A stretch of 64,000 bases of DNA from Annona cherimola (Eukaryota; Streptophyta; Magnoliopsida; Magnoliales; Annonaceae): the NCBI GenBank assembly GCA_030490835.1, contig CM059972.1, forward strand, positions 46,975,452 to 47,039,451, in the 5' to 3' direction. A program made the position numbers and the translations under genes. Of this stretch, positions 47,455 to 58,849 are shown in pieces. A model generated the notes under the pieces. That model did no database searches. It was not told the origin of the DNA and saw nothing but the letters and a program-made list of their open reading frames with translations. How positions within the stretch are numbered: position 1 is the first letter of the stretch; every line of letters begins with the position of its first letter.

Positions 47455-47843
47455 CATCATATCCATAAACACAGCTGGGACATTCGTTAGTCCAAATGAC
47501 ATGACTAAAATTCATAATGCCCATATCCTGTTCTGAATGCTGTTTTATGGATGTCCTTTGGACGTATCCTCAATTGGTGGTATCCTGACTGTAAATCAAT
47601 TTTTGAAAATGTAGAAGCTCCTTTTAACTGATCAAAGAGATCATTTATTCTTGGGAGTGGGTATTTATTCTTGACCGTTACTTTATTCAATTCTCTGTAA
47701 TCAATACAGAGTCTCAAACTCCCATCTTTTTCCCTTATAAATAGTACTGGAGCTCCCCAAGGTGACGCACTGGGTCTAATAAACACTTTATCTAATAAAT
47801 CTTGAATTTGTACTTTCAACTCAGCTAATTCGGCTGGTGCCAT
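47455..47843 (-). pseudogene. G3 reverse transcriptase N-terminal half
   Basis: Gypsy RT motifs: [47 protein letters not shown] and [13 protein letters not shown] with the first catalytic Asp. The frame shifts in YGHYEF (stop 47505) and then MSFGLTNVPAVFMDM is readable up to the B5 insertion. It overlaps the protease frame in a different phase because of a frameshift near 47855. Confidence 0.9.
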
Positions 47844-48691
47844 CCTATATGGGGCCTTAGATTTGGGGCTGTCCCTGGAATAATTTCTATTTCCATATCC
47901 ATTTCTCTTTCCGGTGGTAAACTACATAACTCTTTTGGAAAAATATCAGGAAATTCCTTTACCACTGGAATTTGTTCCATAGGTACCTCATCTTTTCTTA
48001 TTGTGTTTATAGAGACCAGATAGGCTATACATTGTTGGCGTATCAGCTTAACTGCTTTCATAGCTGATACCATCCTTATTATGTTTTCTGACTGTCTTAT
48101 TTTACTGATCTCTATTTCATCTTTTGGTGCTTCAAATTGCACCTTTTTATTTCTACAATCAATTGTCGCACCCCATTGACTTAGCCAATCAATCCCTAAT
48201 ATGACATCAAATTCTGTCATTGATAATAGGATGAGATCAGCTTCCAATATTTTTATTCCTATCCTGATAGGACATGCCTTGTAGATTTGATTTATACTTC
48301 CCAATCTATATACTGGGGATTCTACATGTATAGTACTACTGGTTTCTTCTACCCGAAGTGTGTGTGTGATTACAAATTGGTATGATATAAATGAATGCGT
48401 AGCTCCAGAATCAAATAAAGCTACTAAAGAATTTCCTAAAATGTAAATCATACCTATAATCACTTTCTCTTCCGTTTCCTGTGATTCTGTTTTGGTGAGG
48501 GCTTGGACATGCACTAGGTTGGCAGCAGTACCAGGTCGATTTGTGATGGCAGAGACTTTTTGCTGGGCCGGCCTCCCTCGAGCTGGTGCTCCTTGTAGCT
48601 TATTCACACAGTTGGGCGAAATGTGTCCGACTTGACCACAGTTGAAGCACTTTATTATTTTGGCTTCATCGGTCCCGCAGTCCCGGGCCAC
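47825..48691 (-). pseudogene. G3 gag knuckle and aspartic protease
   Basis: Residues 15-28 are a zinc knuckle CFNCGQVGHISPNC (another, CYKCGQAGHVARDC, lies just upstream). The protease active site LFDSGATHSFI is at about residues 92-102, followed by MTEFDVILGIDWLSQWGATIDC, and then the start of RT ([18 protein letters not shown]) before the frameshift. The frame is otherwise open for 288 residues. In the family it cleaves the polyprotein. Confidence 0.9.
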
Positions 48692-48938
48692 ATGACCCGC
48701 TTGGCCGCATTTGTAGCATTTTCCCGTTCCTTGTAAACATTCCCCTGAATGACATTTGTGGCAAGTTCTGCAAGTCGGGGTGCTCTTTATTTTGTCACCG
48801 ATTTTCTTTTTCCCAGTGATTCCCTTTTTCCCTTTATTAGATTCACCTTCCTTGGAGGCTGTAAAGAATTATTTTTGAGCTTGCCTAAGCTCCTGAGTCC
48901 TCATAGACTCCATCTCCAATGCCCTAGCCCTTTCAATG
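48692..48938 (-). pseudogene. G3 gag C-terminal region, frameshifted
   Basis: Contains CRTCHKCHSGEC and CYKCGQAGHVARDC on the minus strand (48700-48770), preceded by a basic Lys-rich stretch. Stops and shifts separate it from the gag frame ending at 48939. With the next knuckle this gives three closely spaced zinc knuckles. Confidence 0.75.
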
Positions 48939-49793
48939 CTAGAGGCATAATCCTTCATTAATAATATTAACCCCTCTCTTAGCTGGGGATCTTAGTCCCC
49001 TCTGGAACCTTTGTGCCTTATTTTCTGGCACATTGGCAATCCACGGCACGTATCTTACCAAGGTGTTGAACTTTGTAGCGTATTCTGTAACTGTCATTTT
49101 GACTTGGTAGAGTTTCTCAAACTCTATCACCCTCTGGATTTTTAGCCCTATAGGGAGGTATTCTTTGTTAAATTCTTCCAAAAATTCATGCCACGAGACT
49201 TGCTCCGGATGTGACATGGTGACCATTAGGGTCTCCCACCATTCGTAGGCGTCTTTTACCAGTAGGTGGGTGGCGCATAACACTTTCTGCTATTCATTGT
49301 AGGGCGATATTCTGAATAGTTTCTTAATTTCCGTAATCCATTGCTCTGCAATGAAGGGGTCTGGTTCCCCTGCAAACTTGGGCGGGCGCTGAGCAAGAAA
49401 GGCATTGATAGCCTTTCTGTCGGCTTCAAGGAGACTATCCTCCACTCCCCTTGACGTGCCGGGATTGGTTGAAGGCCCTGGTCTTTCCCCATCTCCTCTT
49501 GATGGAGGGGCCTGCTGGTTCCTCATTTCCTGTAATAACCTAGCAGCCTGGGCTGTCCATTGCTGCATAGCTTTTTCGATGGCCGCAATAATTCTTTCTT
49601 CTATATTGACCTCTGCTTGAGGTCTAGGGCTTTCCTCTCGCCGTGGGCGTGTTCTATAGGATTGCTCCTCGGATTCTACCCTATAGGTTCTTTTACTGGC
49701 TTCACCCCTTGCCTGATCAACAGATTCCTCCATTGGGGCCTTTCCTTTGTTAGCTCTTGCTTTAGCTCTCGTAAGCGGCATTTTCAACTTCAT
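48939..49793 (-). pseudogene. G3 gag
   Basis: Starts at ATG 49793 with a basic, Glu- and Pro-rich head (MPLTRAKARANKGKAPMEES), then the retrotransposon gag domain: FLAQRPPKFAGEPDPFIAEQ, KLFRISPYNE, TAG at 49290-49292, then in phase LLVKDAYEWWETL, WHEFLEEFNKEYLP and NKAQRFQRGL. It ends at TAA near 48939 in a region that should continue, so it is broken at least twice. The head and gag block have close counterparts in the G2 relic and the G4 gag head (MVDTRSRVRKNKGKE). Confidence 0.88.
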
Positions 49794-50032
49794 GAAACAT
49801 TTATTAGCATAACATCAATATTCATCATGATATAAATTCAACACATATGCACATGATCACATAATTCACATATATTATCATAAGTCATTATCAAGCCATA
49901 AGTCAAACTTTTGTACATAGGCTAACTTAGCCTTATATACATGTTCCAAACAATATTTACATATTTATAAAAAAAGAAAAATAAACTGTCTTTGCGGTGG
50001 CGGTGGCTGTGTCTTCATGATCCCCATCCCAT

Positions 50033-50458
50033 TTAGCATCCCCTTCTCCTTAGCCTCAGGAACCTCCTGAGACTGAAAGGTACCCGTGTGGGTTCCTCAG
50101 TGACCGTACTGGTATCAGACCAATCTTGAGGTCCTAGGTTCTCGTTCTCCTCTTCTTCGCTATCGGACCATTCTATGGGGTCCTCATCATCATTCGCTGG
50201 AGGAGCGAGAGGTGAGAATTCTGGCATAACCTCTAACTCTATGACCCATAAGATGACCTCACCAGGATGTTTAGGAGGCGGTTGTTCCATTACCTATTCT
50301 CCCCTGGTCAGAGCTTCCCGGCGTCCCTGGGCGGCCTCTCTCTCCAGGCGATCAATCTGCGCCCATGGTGTTCCGTATCGGAACTGGATATATCCTGCAT
50401 CAAACCTAAACCACGGACCTAGGTTAGGTGAGACTGGGGCAACTCTCCTTCGCCAATA
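50033..50458 (-). pseudogene. G3 leader frame upstream of gag
   Basis: From ATG 50290 a frame codes 85 residues, acidic in the middle (NDDEDPIEWSDSEEEENE) with a basic tail. In the same phase, before a TAG at 50294-50296, another 54 codons are open to the junction at about 50459 (YWRRRVAPVSPN, GTPWAQIDRLEREAAQ). I recognise no domain. Its length and clear composition suggest a real leader protein of this element type, truncated at the N-terminus by the deletion. The function is unknown. Confidence 0.5.
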
Positions 50459-51667
50459 TATTTTTATGAAATGGTTACCCTAAAAATAGGGTGTTCTACA
50501 TAAAAGTGTAAATAACAAGGATGAAAGGAAATTTTTTCTATGCAAATGCTTTTAAGAAATGGATGATGTGTTTTATGTCTTGTTTGCTATAAACAAGCCC
50601 CAAGACGGGGATTATGAAAAAGATTTATGGCAAACTTGGTTTTGGACATAAGAATGTCCATTTCCAAAAGGATTAAATGAAAAGCGTTTTGGACATGAGA
50701 ATGTCCTTTGCCAAAGAATTTATGAGAAACGTGTGAATTTAAGATGAAAAATATTTTTGAACATAAAAATATCCCTTGCTGAAAAAAGGCTTATGTGAAA
50801 GATGTTTTAGGACATGAGAATGTCCTTCCTTGTCAAAGAGTTTATGAGAAAAATGTTTTGGATGTAAAACTTCCACTGGCAAAAGATGATTTTATGTAAA
50901 TATTTTGGAACATTAGAAATGTTCATACAAGACTAAAGGAAGTTAATTAAAGAAGGTAAAGCGCATATGTTTTTCCTTAACAAGCCCGGACATGACTTGT
51001 AAATGATTTCAAGAATGATGTTTATGAAAATGTTCTAGGACATAGAATTGTCCTTATGAACAAAGAAATTTATGACAGTGTTTTAGGACATATGAATGTC
51101 CTCAAGTAAAAAGGTGTTCAAGATGTTTAAGAAAAATGTTTTAAAGGAAGCCTTGCCCTAAAAGATAAAATGCTTGCTTACTGAGTTATCACTCATGTTT
51201 TGTTTTCCCAAACCTTAGACAGGTACCGGGAAACTCAGGAGGTTGCGAACCTAAGCAATGAAGGAAGGTACGTGATGGTAACCATGTGGGCTACAAGGAA
51301 TGGGATAGCATGATTAAAGTTCTAAGGTATGTTTATGTATATGTGAACTTAATCAGAGTTTTAAGTTCTTTGTGTATCAATGATTGAATGTGTGTATGGA
51401 TTGAATATGTTATGATTAAGTCAAGAAGACTTTCATTGTAGAAAGATATGATGAGATGTTATGAATGAAATATGATATTCATTACAAGTGTATTGGTGCT
51501 TGTATGATGAATGATGAGGAATGTAAAGCAATGAATGATGATAAAAAAAATTTGGACGAGATCCAATTAAGAACCCGCCGCGTGATCAGGGCAACAATCC
51601 TGATTCACATTTGCCAATGAATAAGATCTTGAGGTAAGGAAGTAACGTCTCGATTTGGGGCGCCACA
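50459..51667 (+). repeat. G2 3' LTR, second part
   Basis: From about 50460 it follows the G2 5' LTR from 31313 to its end at 32603, including the GGACAT minisatellite (fewer units) and the ending ggggcgccaca. The TSD attaa follows at 51668-51672. Confidence 0.88.
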
Positions 51668-51672
51668 ATTAA

Positions 51673-52006
51673 TTTGATTTTGATGATTAACAAATAATTG
51701 AAATATCATTAAAAAGGTTCTAATAAATTTGTGCAAGTGTACTTAGATATTTTGTCTCTAATTATGTTTATGAAAATAAAAATGTGAAATAATTTAAGCT
51801 TCAAGAGCTAAAGTTCATGAATAGCAAGTTCAGCAAAGTGAAGTCTCAGCCCAAGTCGACTTCACTCGCGACTTGGGTGAAGTCCCACTACCAAGTCGAC
51901 TTCGCCTGCAACTGCGAACAAACAGTAAAGTGAAATCCCAACCCAAGTCAACTTCACTTGCGACTTGAATGAAATCTCAACAAAAGTTGACTTCGTCTGC
52001 GACTTC
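51673..52006 (+). mobile_element. Outer family-B LTR B8, second part
   Basis: Continues from 18626 once G2 is removed: ttttgatgattaacaaat, then AT-rich sequence and decayed palindrome units (51840-52005), many with GTCGAC changed to gttgac or gtcaac. Cut at 52006 by the solo gypsy LTR; resumes at 55169. Confidence 0.7.
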
Positions 52007-55000
52007 TGTGGCGCCCTTAACTGAGGCATCCACATAGTCTTTACTCCAAGATCTTGTCGATTGGTAAACGTGACTCAGGATTGTTGCCCTGATCACACGG
52101 CGGGTTCTTAATTGGATCTCGTCCAATTTTTTTTGCTTTCTTTTTCTTTCATCATATAATCATATACTCATCATCATTCATGATGGACTCATCCATATCA
52201 TCATAAAATCATTCATATCTTTTTTTATTGAAATAATTAACATAAGTACAATCATATTTGTAATATCCATAAAACATGTCTTCAACATGATTATCATACA
52301 TTTATCCCTTTGGACACATACATACAACCTATGTCATTTTTCATCATATCCCATTAGGGCATTTATTCATACAAAAATCTACTAACCTTTGTAGATTTCT
52401 CTTTTTCTTTAGCAACACATGACTTTCATCTCTTGGCTTTCCCTACACTTGTCTGAGGTTGGGAAAACAAAATATGAGTCAAAACTCAATAAGCAAGCAT
52501 TTTTCATTTGAAATGCATTCCTCTCCAATCGATAGAAGACACTTACCAAGTGATCAACTATCAAATGCACAGAAACCTTTTTCATAAAAATCATTTCATA
52601 AACATTGGATGTGCAAATGCTTCATTTCCATTCCTGACATAAACCTTCGTGTGCGGGTACGCTAGCCTAGGGAACATCTTACATAGCATGGTCCAATATG
52701 CCGGCTTTCTCTGAATTGGCCTCATCAAGAGGAACCTCTTTTCCTCTTGACGCCTACATGGTCTCCTACATGCATGACTTTTGATTTTTTTGGCATTATA
52801 TATCTCTTACACCAGGTGACTTGTCATTCTCATGTAGAGAATTATTTGCACCATCTCTTTAAAACATCATTTCAAATTCATGCTTTCCTTTTCAATCCAT
52901 GTATGAAAATGCAATGCATTCATTCATATATAACATTCCTTTTGCCTCCACCTCTTGGGAGGACGCCGCCGGCACACAGCCCATACGACTCGGTAATAGT
53001 GAAGGGGGACCCTCTGACCCGCTTTCTACCTCCACTAAAGCCTCTTCCTTGTGCCCCCACCTCTTGAGAGGACGCCGCCGACACACAGCCCTTGCGACTT
53101 GGTAATGGTGAAGAGGGATCCCTGATCCTACTTCCTCCACCAAAGCCTCTTCATTATGCATCATACATGTGCACATGTCCATGAACATCACATGATATCA
53201 ATATGCCAACATGACTTTTCATAAAAACTCATAAATATTTATTATTTCAAAACATTATAGGAATGACCACCCTTAAACACATTTCATAAACACTTGAGAA
53301 TAAAACATATTTTCAAAAGGGTTTGCTTGCTTACAATGAAACAATAAAATCTCATTTTCAAAGTTTTGCTTACTTACAATGAAGCAATAAAATCATATTT
53401 TAAAAAAGTTTGCTTGCTTACCTTCTCAGTTCATGTCCTCAACCTTCTCCTTTCCTCTTCCTATACAAGGAAATTGGATATTTTATCCATCTATTCCATG
53501 TCTTAGATTGTTTTCAATGCATGCTTATGATCACATATTACCTCATTTTTATAGAGGTTATCCCTTTATAAATACTTGGTCATTACCTCCTTATATGGAT
53601 TTTTTATCCATAAATCCTTTAAAAATTTCATCTATATATTCTTTAAGATATAAATACTAATCTCATTTTTTTCTATCCAATTTACGCTTTTTACTGTACA
53701 TGGTACTGTTCATGATTACTGTTCATGGGTTAATGTTCACGTTTACTGTTCACAGCAATGTGGGTTACTGGTCATGGGTTCCAAAAACAAAAAATATCAT
53801 GACATAGCTTATGTTTAGTATATCATGGGAAAATTCATAATTTTTGAATTTATCATCATTAACTTGGCTAAATAAATCATTTTCTCCATATACTGAAAAT
53901 CAACATAATTTCACTTAAACATAATCCTTAATTCCAAAAATCATGAGATTAATATATCATTATTCCAACATCATATTTATCATAATCATTCATCCCAAAT
54001 CATAATTTATCAAAATTGGAGTATTATTTTCACATTTCATATACTATCTTCCCGAATGCTCTATCTTCACTCCAAATTTTTGATATTTTGGCATAATTCC
54101 AATTAAGCATTATAACTTTACTTACTTTTTCATGTTTAGGCATTATCTAAGTATTGTTTTATCCTACTTAACATCAAAAAGAAATTTGGATAGAAATTAA
54201 TAACCCAAAGTGAAGATATGCTTCCTCCTTTCTCACTTTCTCTCTCTAACTTTCTCCTCTTCTTTCTCTCTAAGGCTAAAACGTGGTGGGGGTGGAAAAT
54301 GCTCAAATTGAGCTGGGTTGGAATGCATTTGGATGTCCACCCCTGCCCCTATTTATAGGGTTTGATTTTTCATGAAATTATAATTTACCCGCTTGCTCAA
54401 GGTATTAAATTGTAAATATGTTTTTTTCTAATTTTCAAAAGGTGCTTTGAGCCATGTACAGTCCACCCTATAGCAGCTCAGCCCCCCTATGGCAGCCCTA
54501 TTTTTATTTATTATTTATTATTTTTAAAATTAATTAATTGAAGCTAATTAAATCCTAGCCCTTGATTTATGATGATGATGAATGTGGACCATTGATTTTG
54601 GTCAAGGATCCCAAACACCCCTTGTTGTAGTTCTGATTTTCATTAATTATTTTTATGTTTAATTATTTAAATTTAATAAAAAGTCAAATTTATAATTAAT
54701 GAAAAGTAGAGCTACTTTTTGATCTCCAAATAACATTTCATCTTGACCTTTGATTCATGATTTTTATCAAATCTTAAACCATTCATCATGATCATCATAA
54801 TATTTTGGCCATTCATAAAAAAATTCATCTCAATCCGACGTCCGGATTGCAAGTTATGAATTTTTCTTCAATTTTTCAGTAAAATTTGAAATTCTATTAA
54901 AATATAAAAAAGAATTCTATTTCATCCTGTAGTGATTAAATCTCTTTTTTGTCTTTTTTTAATTAGGTTAATCTACATGATTAACTCTTAATCACCTCGG

Positions 55001-55163
55001 TTACTATTTATGTTACTAGTCACATGTTTAGTCTCACAATTGTATTTTTTTAACCTCTAATACACATGTTTTCATACTTATGAATATATATATTTGATTA
55101 ATATATTACCTAGGGTTTACAACCCTAGGATTTTATACACATGTCTAAGATTAGAGTTTCACA
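52007..55163 (-). mobile_element. Solo gypsy LTR (family A), TSD acttc
   Basis: TGTGGCGCCC at 52007 to tttcaca at 55163, with acttc at 52002-52006 and 55164-55168. It matches the G1 solo LTR in complement (tactgttca cluster 53688-53770; TATA complement 54348-54357; ctagggtttacaaccctagg near 55110). No internal region, so it is solo. A pair of near-identical segments with cctcttgggaggacgccgccg (about 52943 and 53060) forms a 110-bp tandem duplication. Confidence 0.88.
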
Positions 55164-55168
55164 ACTTC

Positions 55169-55310
55169 GAAGGCAAAATTTTGGACAACAAGTGGATAAG
55201 AAGTTTTAACAAAGCGAAGTCGCAACCCAAGTTGACTCCACTTGCGACTTAAACCTATAACGGTCGAAAATTCGAATGTTGGAGTATTAAACGCACGTCA
55301 ACATCCACTC
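55169..55310 (+). mobile_element. Outer family-B LTR B8, third part
   Basis: Includes a palindrome unit (gaagtcgcaacccaagttgac, then cacttgcgactt at 55216-55250) and aacggtcgaaaattcg, as found between array and TATA in B3, B4 and B6. Cut at 55310 by the G4 LTR. The rest should lie beyond base 64000. Confidence 0.7.
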
Positions 55311-57167
55311 TGTGGCGCCCCAGTCCGAGCGTCAAAACCTAAACATGATCAGGATTATTGTCATGTTACACGACGGGCTTTATTGGATATTTATCCACTT
55401 AAACTTAACTCCTTAGGAGTTTATATCATTCCAATTGTTTTAACTTTCCATCAAATTCCTTTTTAGGCCATTAAACCATTTAAGAATTACACATGTCATC
55501 TCATAACCTTCATACTTAATCATATCATGATATTTCATGCCTTAGCATTTATACATAAAAAATTTTCGTCAATCCATGGGCATAAAACATAACATAATCC
55601 TTCTACAACATTGAATAACAATTTAATTATTATCATTCATACAACCATTCAACCCTTATGTTCATACACAGGTAACTCATAGAAATTCATTCATCCTTGA
55701 ATCTCCACCTGTGCTCCTTGCCTCCTTCCTTTCACCTGTCTTTGAATTTGCAAAACTAAATGTGAGTCGAAACTCAATAAGCAAGCTATAGGGTTTTCAA
55801 GCAATTCGTTTTAAAGGCAACATTGTTTAAAAGCATTTCTCTCCATTCGGGAGGAGACACTTAGCAAGTGATCAACTATTTGTGGAGTAGAAATCTTTTC
55901 ATAAACCATTTATAAACCTTTCATTTAAACCAGTCATGTAAACCCGTTTCAGGATGCCCCGGTGGGTATCCTAAGTGATATATTGAGGATTTCATAAACA
56001 TTAGATGTGCAAATGCATCATTTCCATTCATGACATTATCTTTCATATAAGGGTACGCTAGCTCGGGGAACATTCTTTCATAACATGATCCTTTCCATCC
56101 TTAGCGCTGGACCTTCCAACTTGGCAATGTCAAGGGCGGATTCCTTGTCCTGCTTTCTACCTTGACTAGCCTACTTGATTTCCATTCCATGCATGACTTT
56201 TAGTCACCCCGGCATTATATGCCTCTTATACATGACATCTTGTTATTCTCATGCAGATAATTCTTTGCACCATCCCTTTTAAACATCGTTTCAAATGTAT
56301 ACTTAATCACTTTTCATAAATACTTGCGAAACAGTAAGCAATTCATTTATCATAATTGAAATAATATTTCAACACATATTGAAGTAAAGGAATGACCATC
56401 CTTAAATAACTTGGAAATAATTTCATAAAAAAATTGTACAATGATTCAAACCTTTAGAACATCATTAAAAATCATTTTATCATCTTTTGATAAAACAAAA
56501 GTCATTTAGAAAGCTGCTTGCTTACCTGCTTCGCCTTAGCTTTCCGTATCGCTTATCTCTTTGCCTTTGCTTATACATATAAGAATGACATTGCATTCAT
56601 AACATTTTCATTTGCTTGCTTAGTTTTTCAACCCATACCCATTAACATACATAACCCACTTGAATTCCAAGTCGAGTATACATACATCACACTCACTTGT
56701 GCATCATACCATCCATTCCTTATTGTGTTTTAAACCCATATTTAAGGTAAACACATAATTATCATTCATAAATCAACATATAAAGATTTATATCACCCAT
56801 TTATCATTTTTCATCTATTTTCCATTTCTCCTACATCAATGCTCATTCTAAGCATATAAGTGACGTTTTAAGCTTCATAACTTAATTTCAAAAATTGAGA
56901 TAATCAAACAACATTCATACAGCAGTATCCTTATGCATTTCATCACATATTCATGCATATTTTGCATTTTAGCAACTCATATAAGTCATGTACCACTTAT
57001 CCATGCTTAGCCTTCCACATACACCCATATTACAACACATATATTATGTGTTTCTTAAAATTTCTCAAGTCCCCAACTTGTGTCCTTATTCAGCATGATA
57101 AACCCCTTAATTAAAATTTAATTTAGGGTCTAATTTCGGATTTGTAATCCATTCTGTTAGTCCTAAG

Positions 57168-58849
57168 TGTTGGAAACAATGTTTAAAGCAAAACAAAATT
57201 TGACCAAAGCATAAGTTTTGATGATTAACAAAGTTAAAATTGAGTTTAAGGTGATTACTGATGATTTTGCTTAATGATTTAAGGAATGAATTAACCAAGT
57301 CGATACCAAGTCGACTTGGACTTCGACTTAGGGTGAAATCAATCCCAAAGTCGACTCCATATTTGACTCCAAAACAGACCACACAGCAAAATTCAAAATG
57401 GAAGGAAAAGCAGGTGAAGTCGCAGGCCAAGTCGACTCCACTTGCGACTTGGGAAGCCAAGTCGTAAACGAAGTCGACTCCAGCATCAACTTCAGACGGA
57501 AAAAACACTCTAGAACTGATTTTGGGGCACAAAAATGCCGAAGTCGCAGACGAAGTCGACTCCAGGTGCGACTTGGGTGAAGTCGCAGATGAAGTCGACC
57601 TCGAGTTCGACTTGAGTTCTTCAAAGTCCAAAATACAGACTCAAGCTCATTCTCAAGATCAACTTGGGATTTCTTCAAATCCAAATCAAGGGTACAAGCT
57701 CATTATCAAGTCTCTCAAGTCCAAGGCACAGCTTCGAACATAGTTGAAGATGAAGAAGTTCAAATCATGAAGACTACTATCAAAAGCAACTAAGACAAGT
57801 TCTTCAAAGAGTTTTGCAAATATTAGAAGCCATTTCAGAAGTAAATGATTCAAGAAGGAAAGCTAAGCAAGCTAGAAGAAATCAAGCAAGGACCAAACAA
57901 ATTTCAGCACAAGAACAGGTCAAGTCGCAACCCAAGTCGACTCCAAGATCGACTTGAGGTCAAGTCTGAAACCAAGTCGACCTAATCTCAGACTTGGAAC
58001 TGAAGTCGCAAACGAAGTCGACTCCAGTTGAGACTTGGGAAGCCAAGTCGCAAACGAAGTCGACTCCACCTGCGACTTGGGGAACCAACGTTCGAATTTT
58101 TGAACGTTGGAACATTTATTGCGTGCCAACCACTTCTATAACGTTCAAATCTTCCCCATTCTATAAATAGACACTCAAGCAAACAAGAATATATACACTA
58201 CATTGTCTAAAGAGAGAAAAGAAGTGCAAACAAGAGCTCTCATTTGCTTTTCTCTAAATTTGAGTGATCTATACATTTTCAAAGGAAGAAAGAGCTTCAA
58301 GTTGCAAGTAGCTTCAACGACATACAACCGGTTGCTTCTACAAGTTCTTCCTCAAGCTCAATCTTGCCTACACAACTCTGTAAAGTGTAGATCTTCCTTA
58401 TTTTCATTACTCTTTGTTATTGATCTTGGTTTGAGTGTATTGTAACAAACCAAGACATTGCAAGTAGAGTTGTGATTGAAGTTGAACTCATCACCTACTT
58501 GTATCAAGTGTACAAGCCCCCTAGAGCTAGAATCTAGAAGAGAGTATAGGCTCTGCTTGTGTATGCCCCCTAGAGCTGGAATCTAGAAGAGAGCGGAGTC
58601 TCTAAGTGTATTCGCAAAATACATAGTGGAACCCAAGTCACAACGGTGTGTGAGCTTGGAAGAGTAGAGTAGGGAGAGGTTGCCCGAACCACTATAAATC
58701 TTGCCTGTTGTTTTACTTCATTGCTCTCTATCAGTTTCAATCAAGGGGATTAAGTTTACAAGGGGTTAAGTTTTAATTTTATCGAGAAATTTTTAAGAAC
58801 CCAATTCACCCCTCCCCTCTTGGGTTTTGCCATTAACTCGGGACCAACA
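57168..58849 (+). mobile_element. Solo family-B LTR B6 inside B7, TSD ctaag
   Basis: TGTTGGAAAC to GACCAACA, with ctaag at 57163-57167 and 58850-58854. Arrays at 57297-57618 and 57917-58084; TATAAATA at 58162-58169 (78 bp further). Two tctagaa blocks. Opposite in orientation to B7 and inserted 13 bp from B7's edge. Confidence 0.93.
58085..58110 (+). promoter_or_regulatory. CCAACGTTC inverted repeat upstream of B6 TATA
   Basis: CCAACGTTC, 8 bp, GAACGTTGG; a perfect 9-bp-arm inverted repeat between the near array and the TATA box. One-arm versions (caacgttcgaa) are in the same place in B1, B3 and B4. Confidence 0.6.

Larger units (their letters stand above)
37568..50458 (-). mobile_element. 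Gypsy chromovirus G3 (Tekay/Del-like), 5' LTR lost
   Basis: Minus-strand order is leader frame, gag, protease, RT, RNase H, integrase with chromodomain, purine tract and 3' LTR: integrase after RT marks Ty3/gypsy, and the terminal chromodomain marks a chromovirus. Long LTRs suggest the Tekay/Del clade. Solo LTRs B3, B4 and B5 were later inserted into its 3' LTR, integrase and RT. The 5' LTR and primer site are missing: the leader frame runs straight into G2 3' LTR sequence near 50459, so a deletion joined G3 to G2. Multiple frameshifts and stops; not active. Confidence 0.9.
18627..51667 (+). mobile_element. Gypsy element G2 (family A), non-autonomous, with nested insertions, TSD attaa
   Basis: LTRs begin tttgatAACC (18627) and TGTGATACCC (35112) and end gtgccaca (32603) and gcgccaca (51667). 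attaa flanks the whole at 18622-18626 and 51668-51672. Between the LTRs lie a primer site at 32609, a gag relic at 33844 and a purine tract at 35099, with no protease, RT or integrase: only about 2.5 kb of internal DNA. The 5' LTR has been enlarged by B1 and B2; the 3' LTR was split by G3 and lost roughly 0.9 kb. LTR families of this length and the gag similarity to G3 place it with the Tekay/Del-type chromoviruses. It could have moved only with enzymes supplied by a complete relative. Confidence 0.85.

Noticed and set aside
52747..53191. Open frames on both strands (106 and 99 codons)
   Set aside because: Fall in the CpG-rich tandem duplication of a solo LTR; explained by composition.
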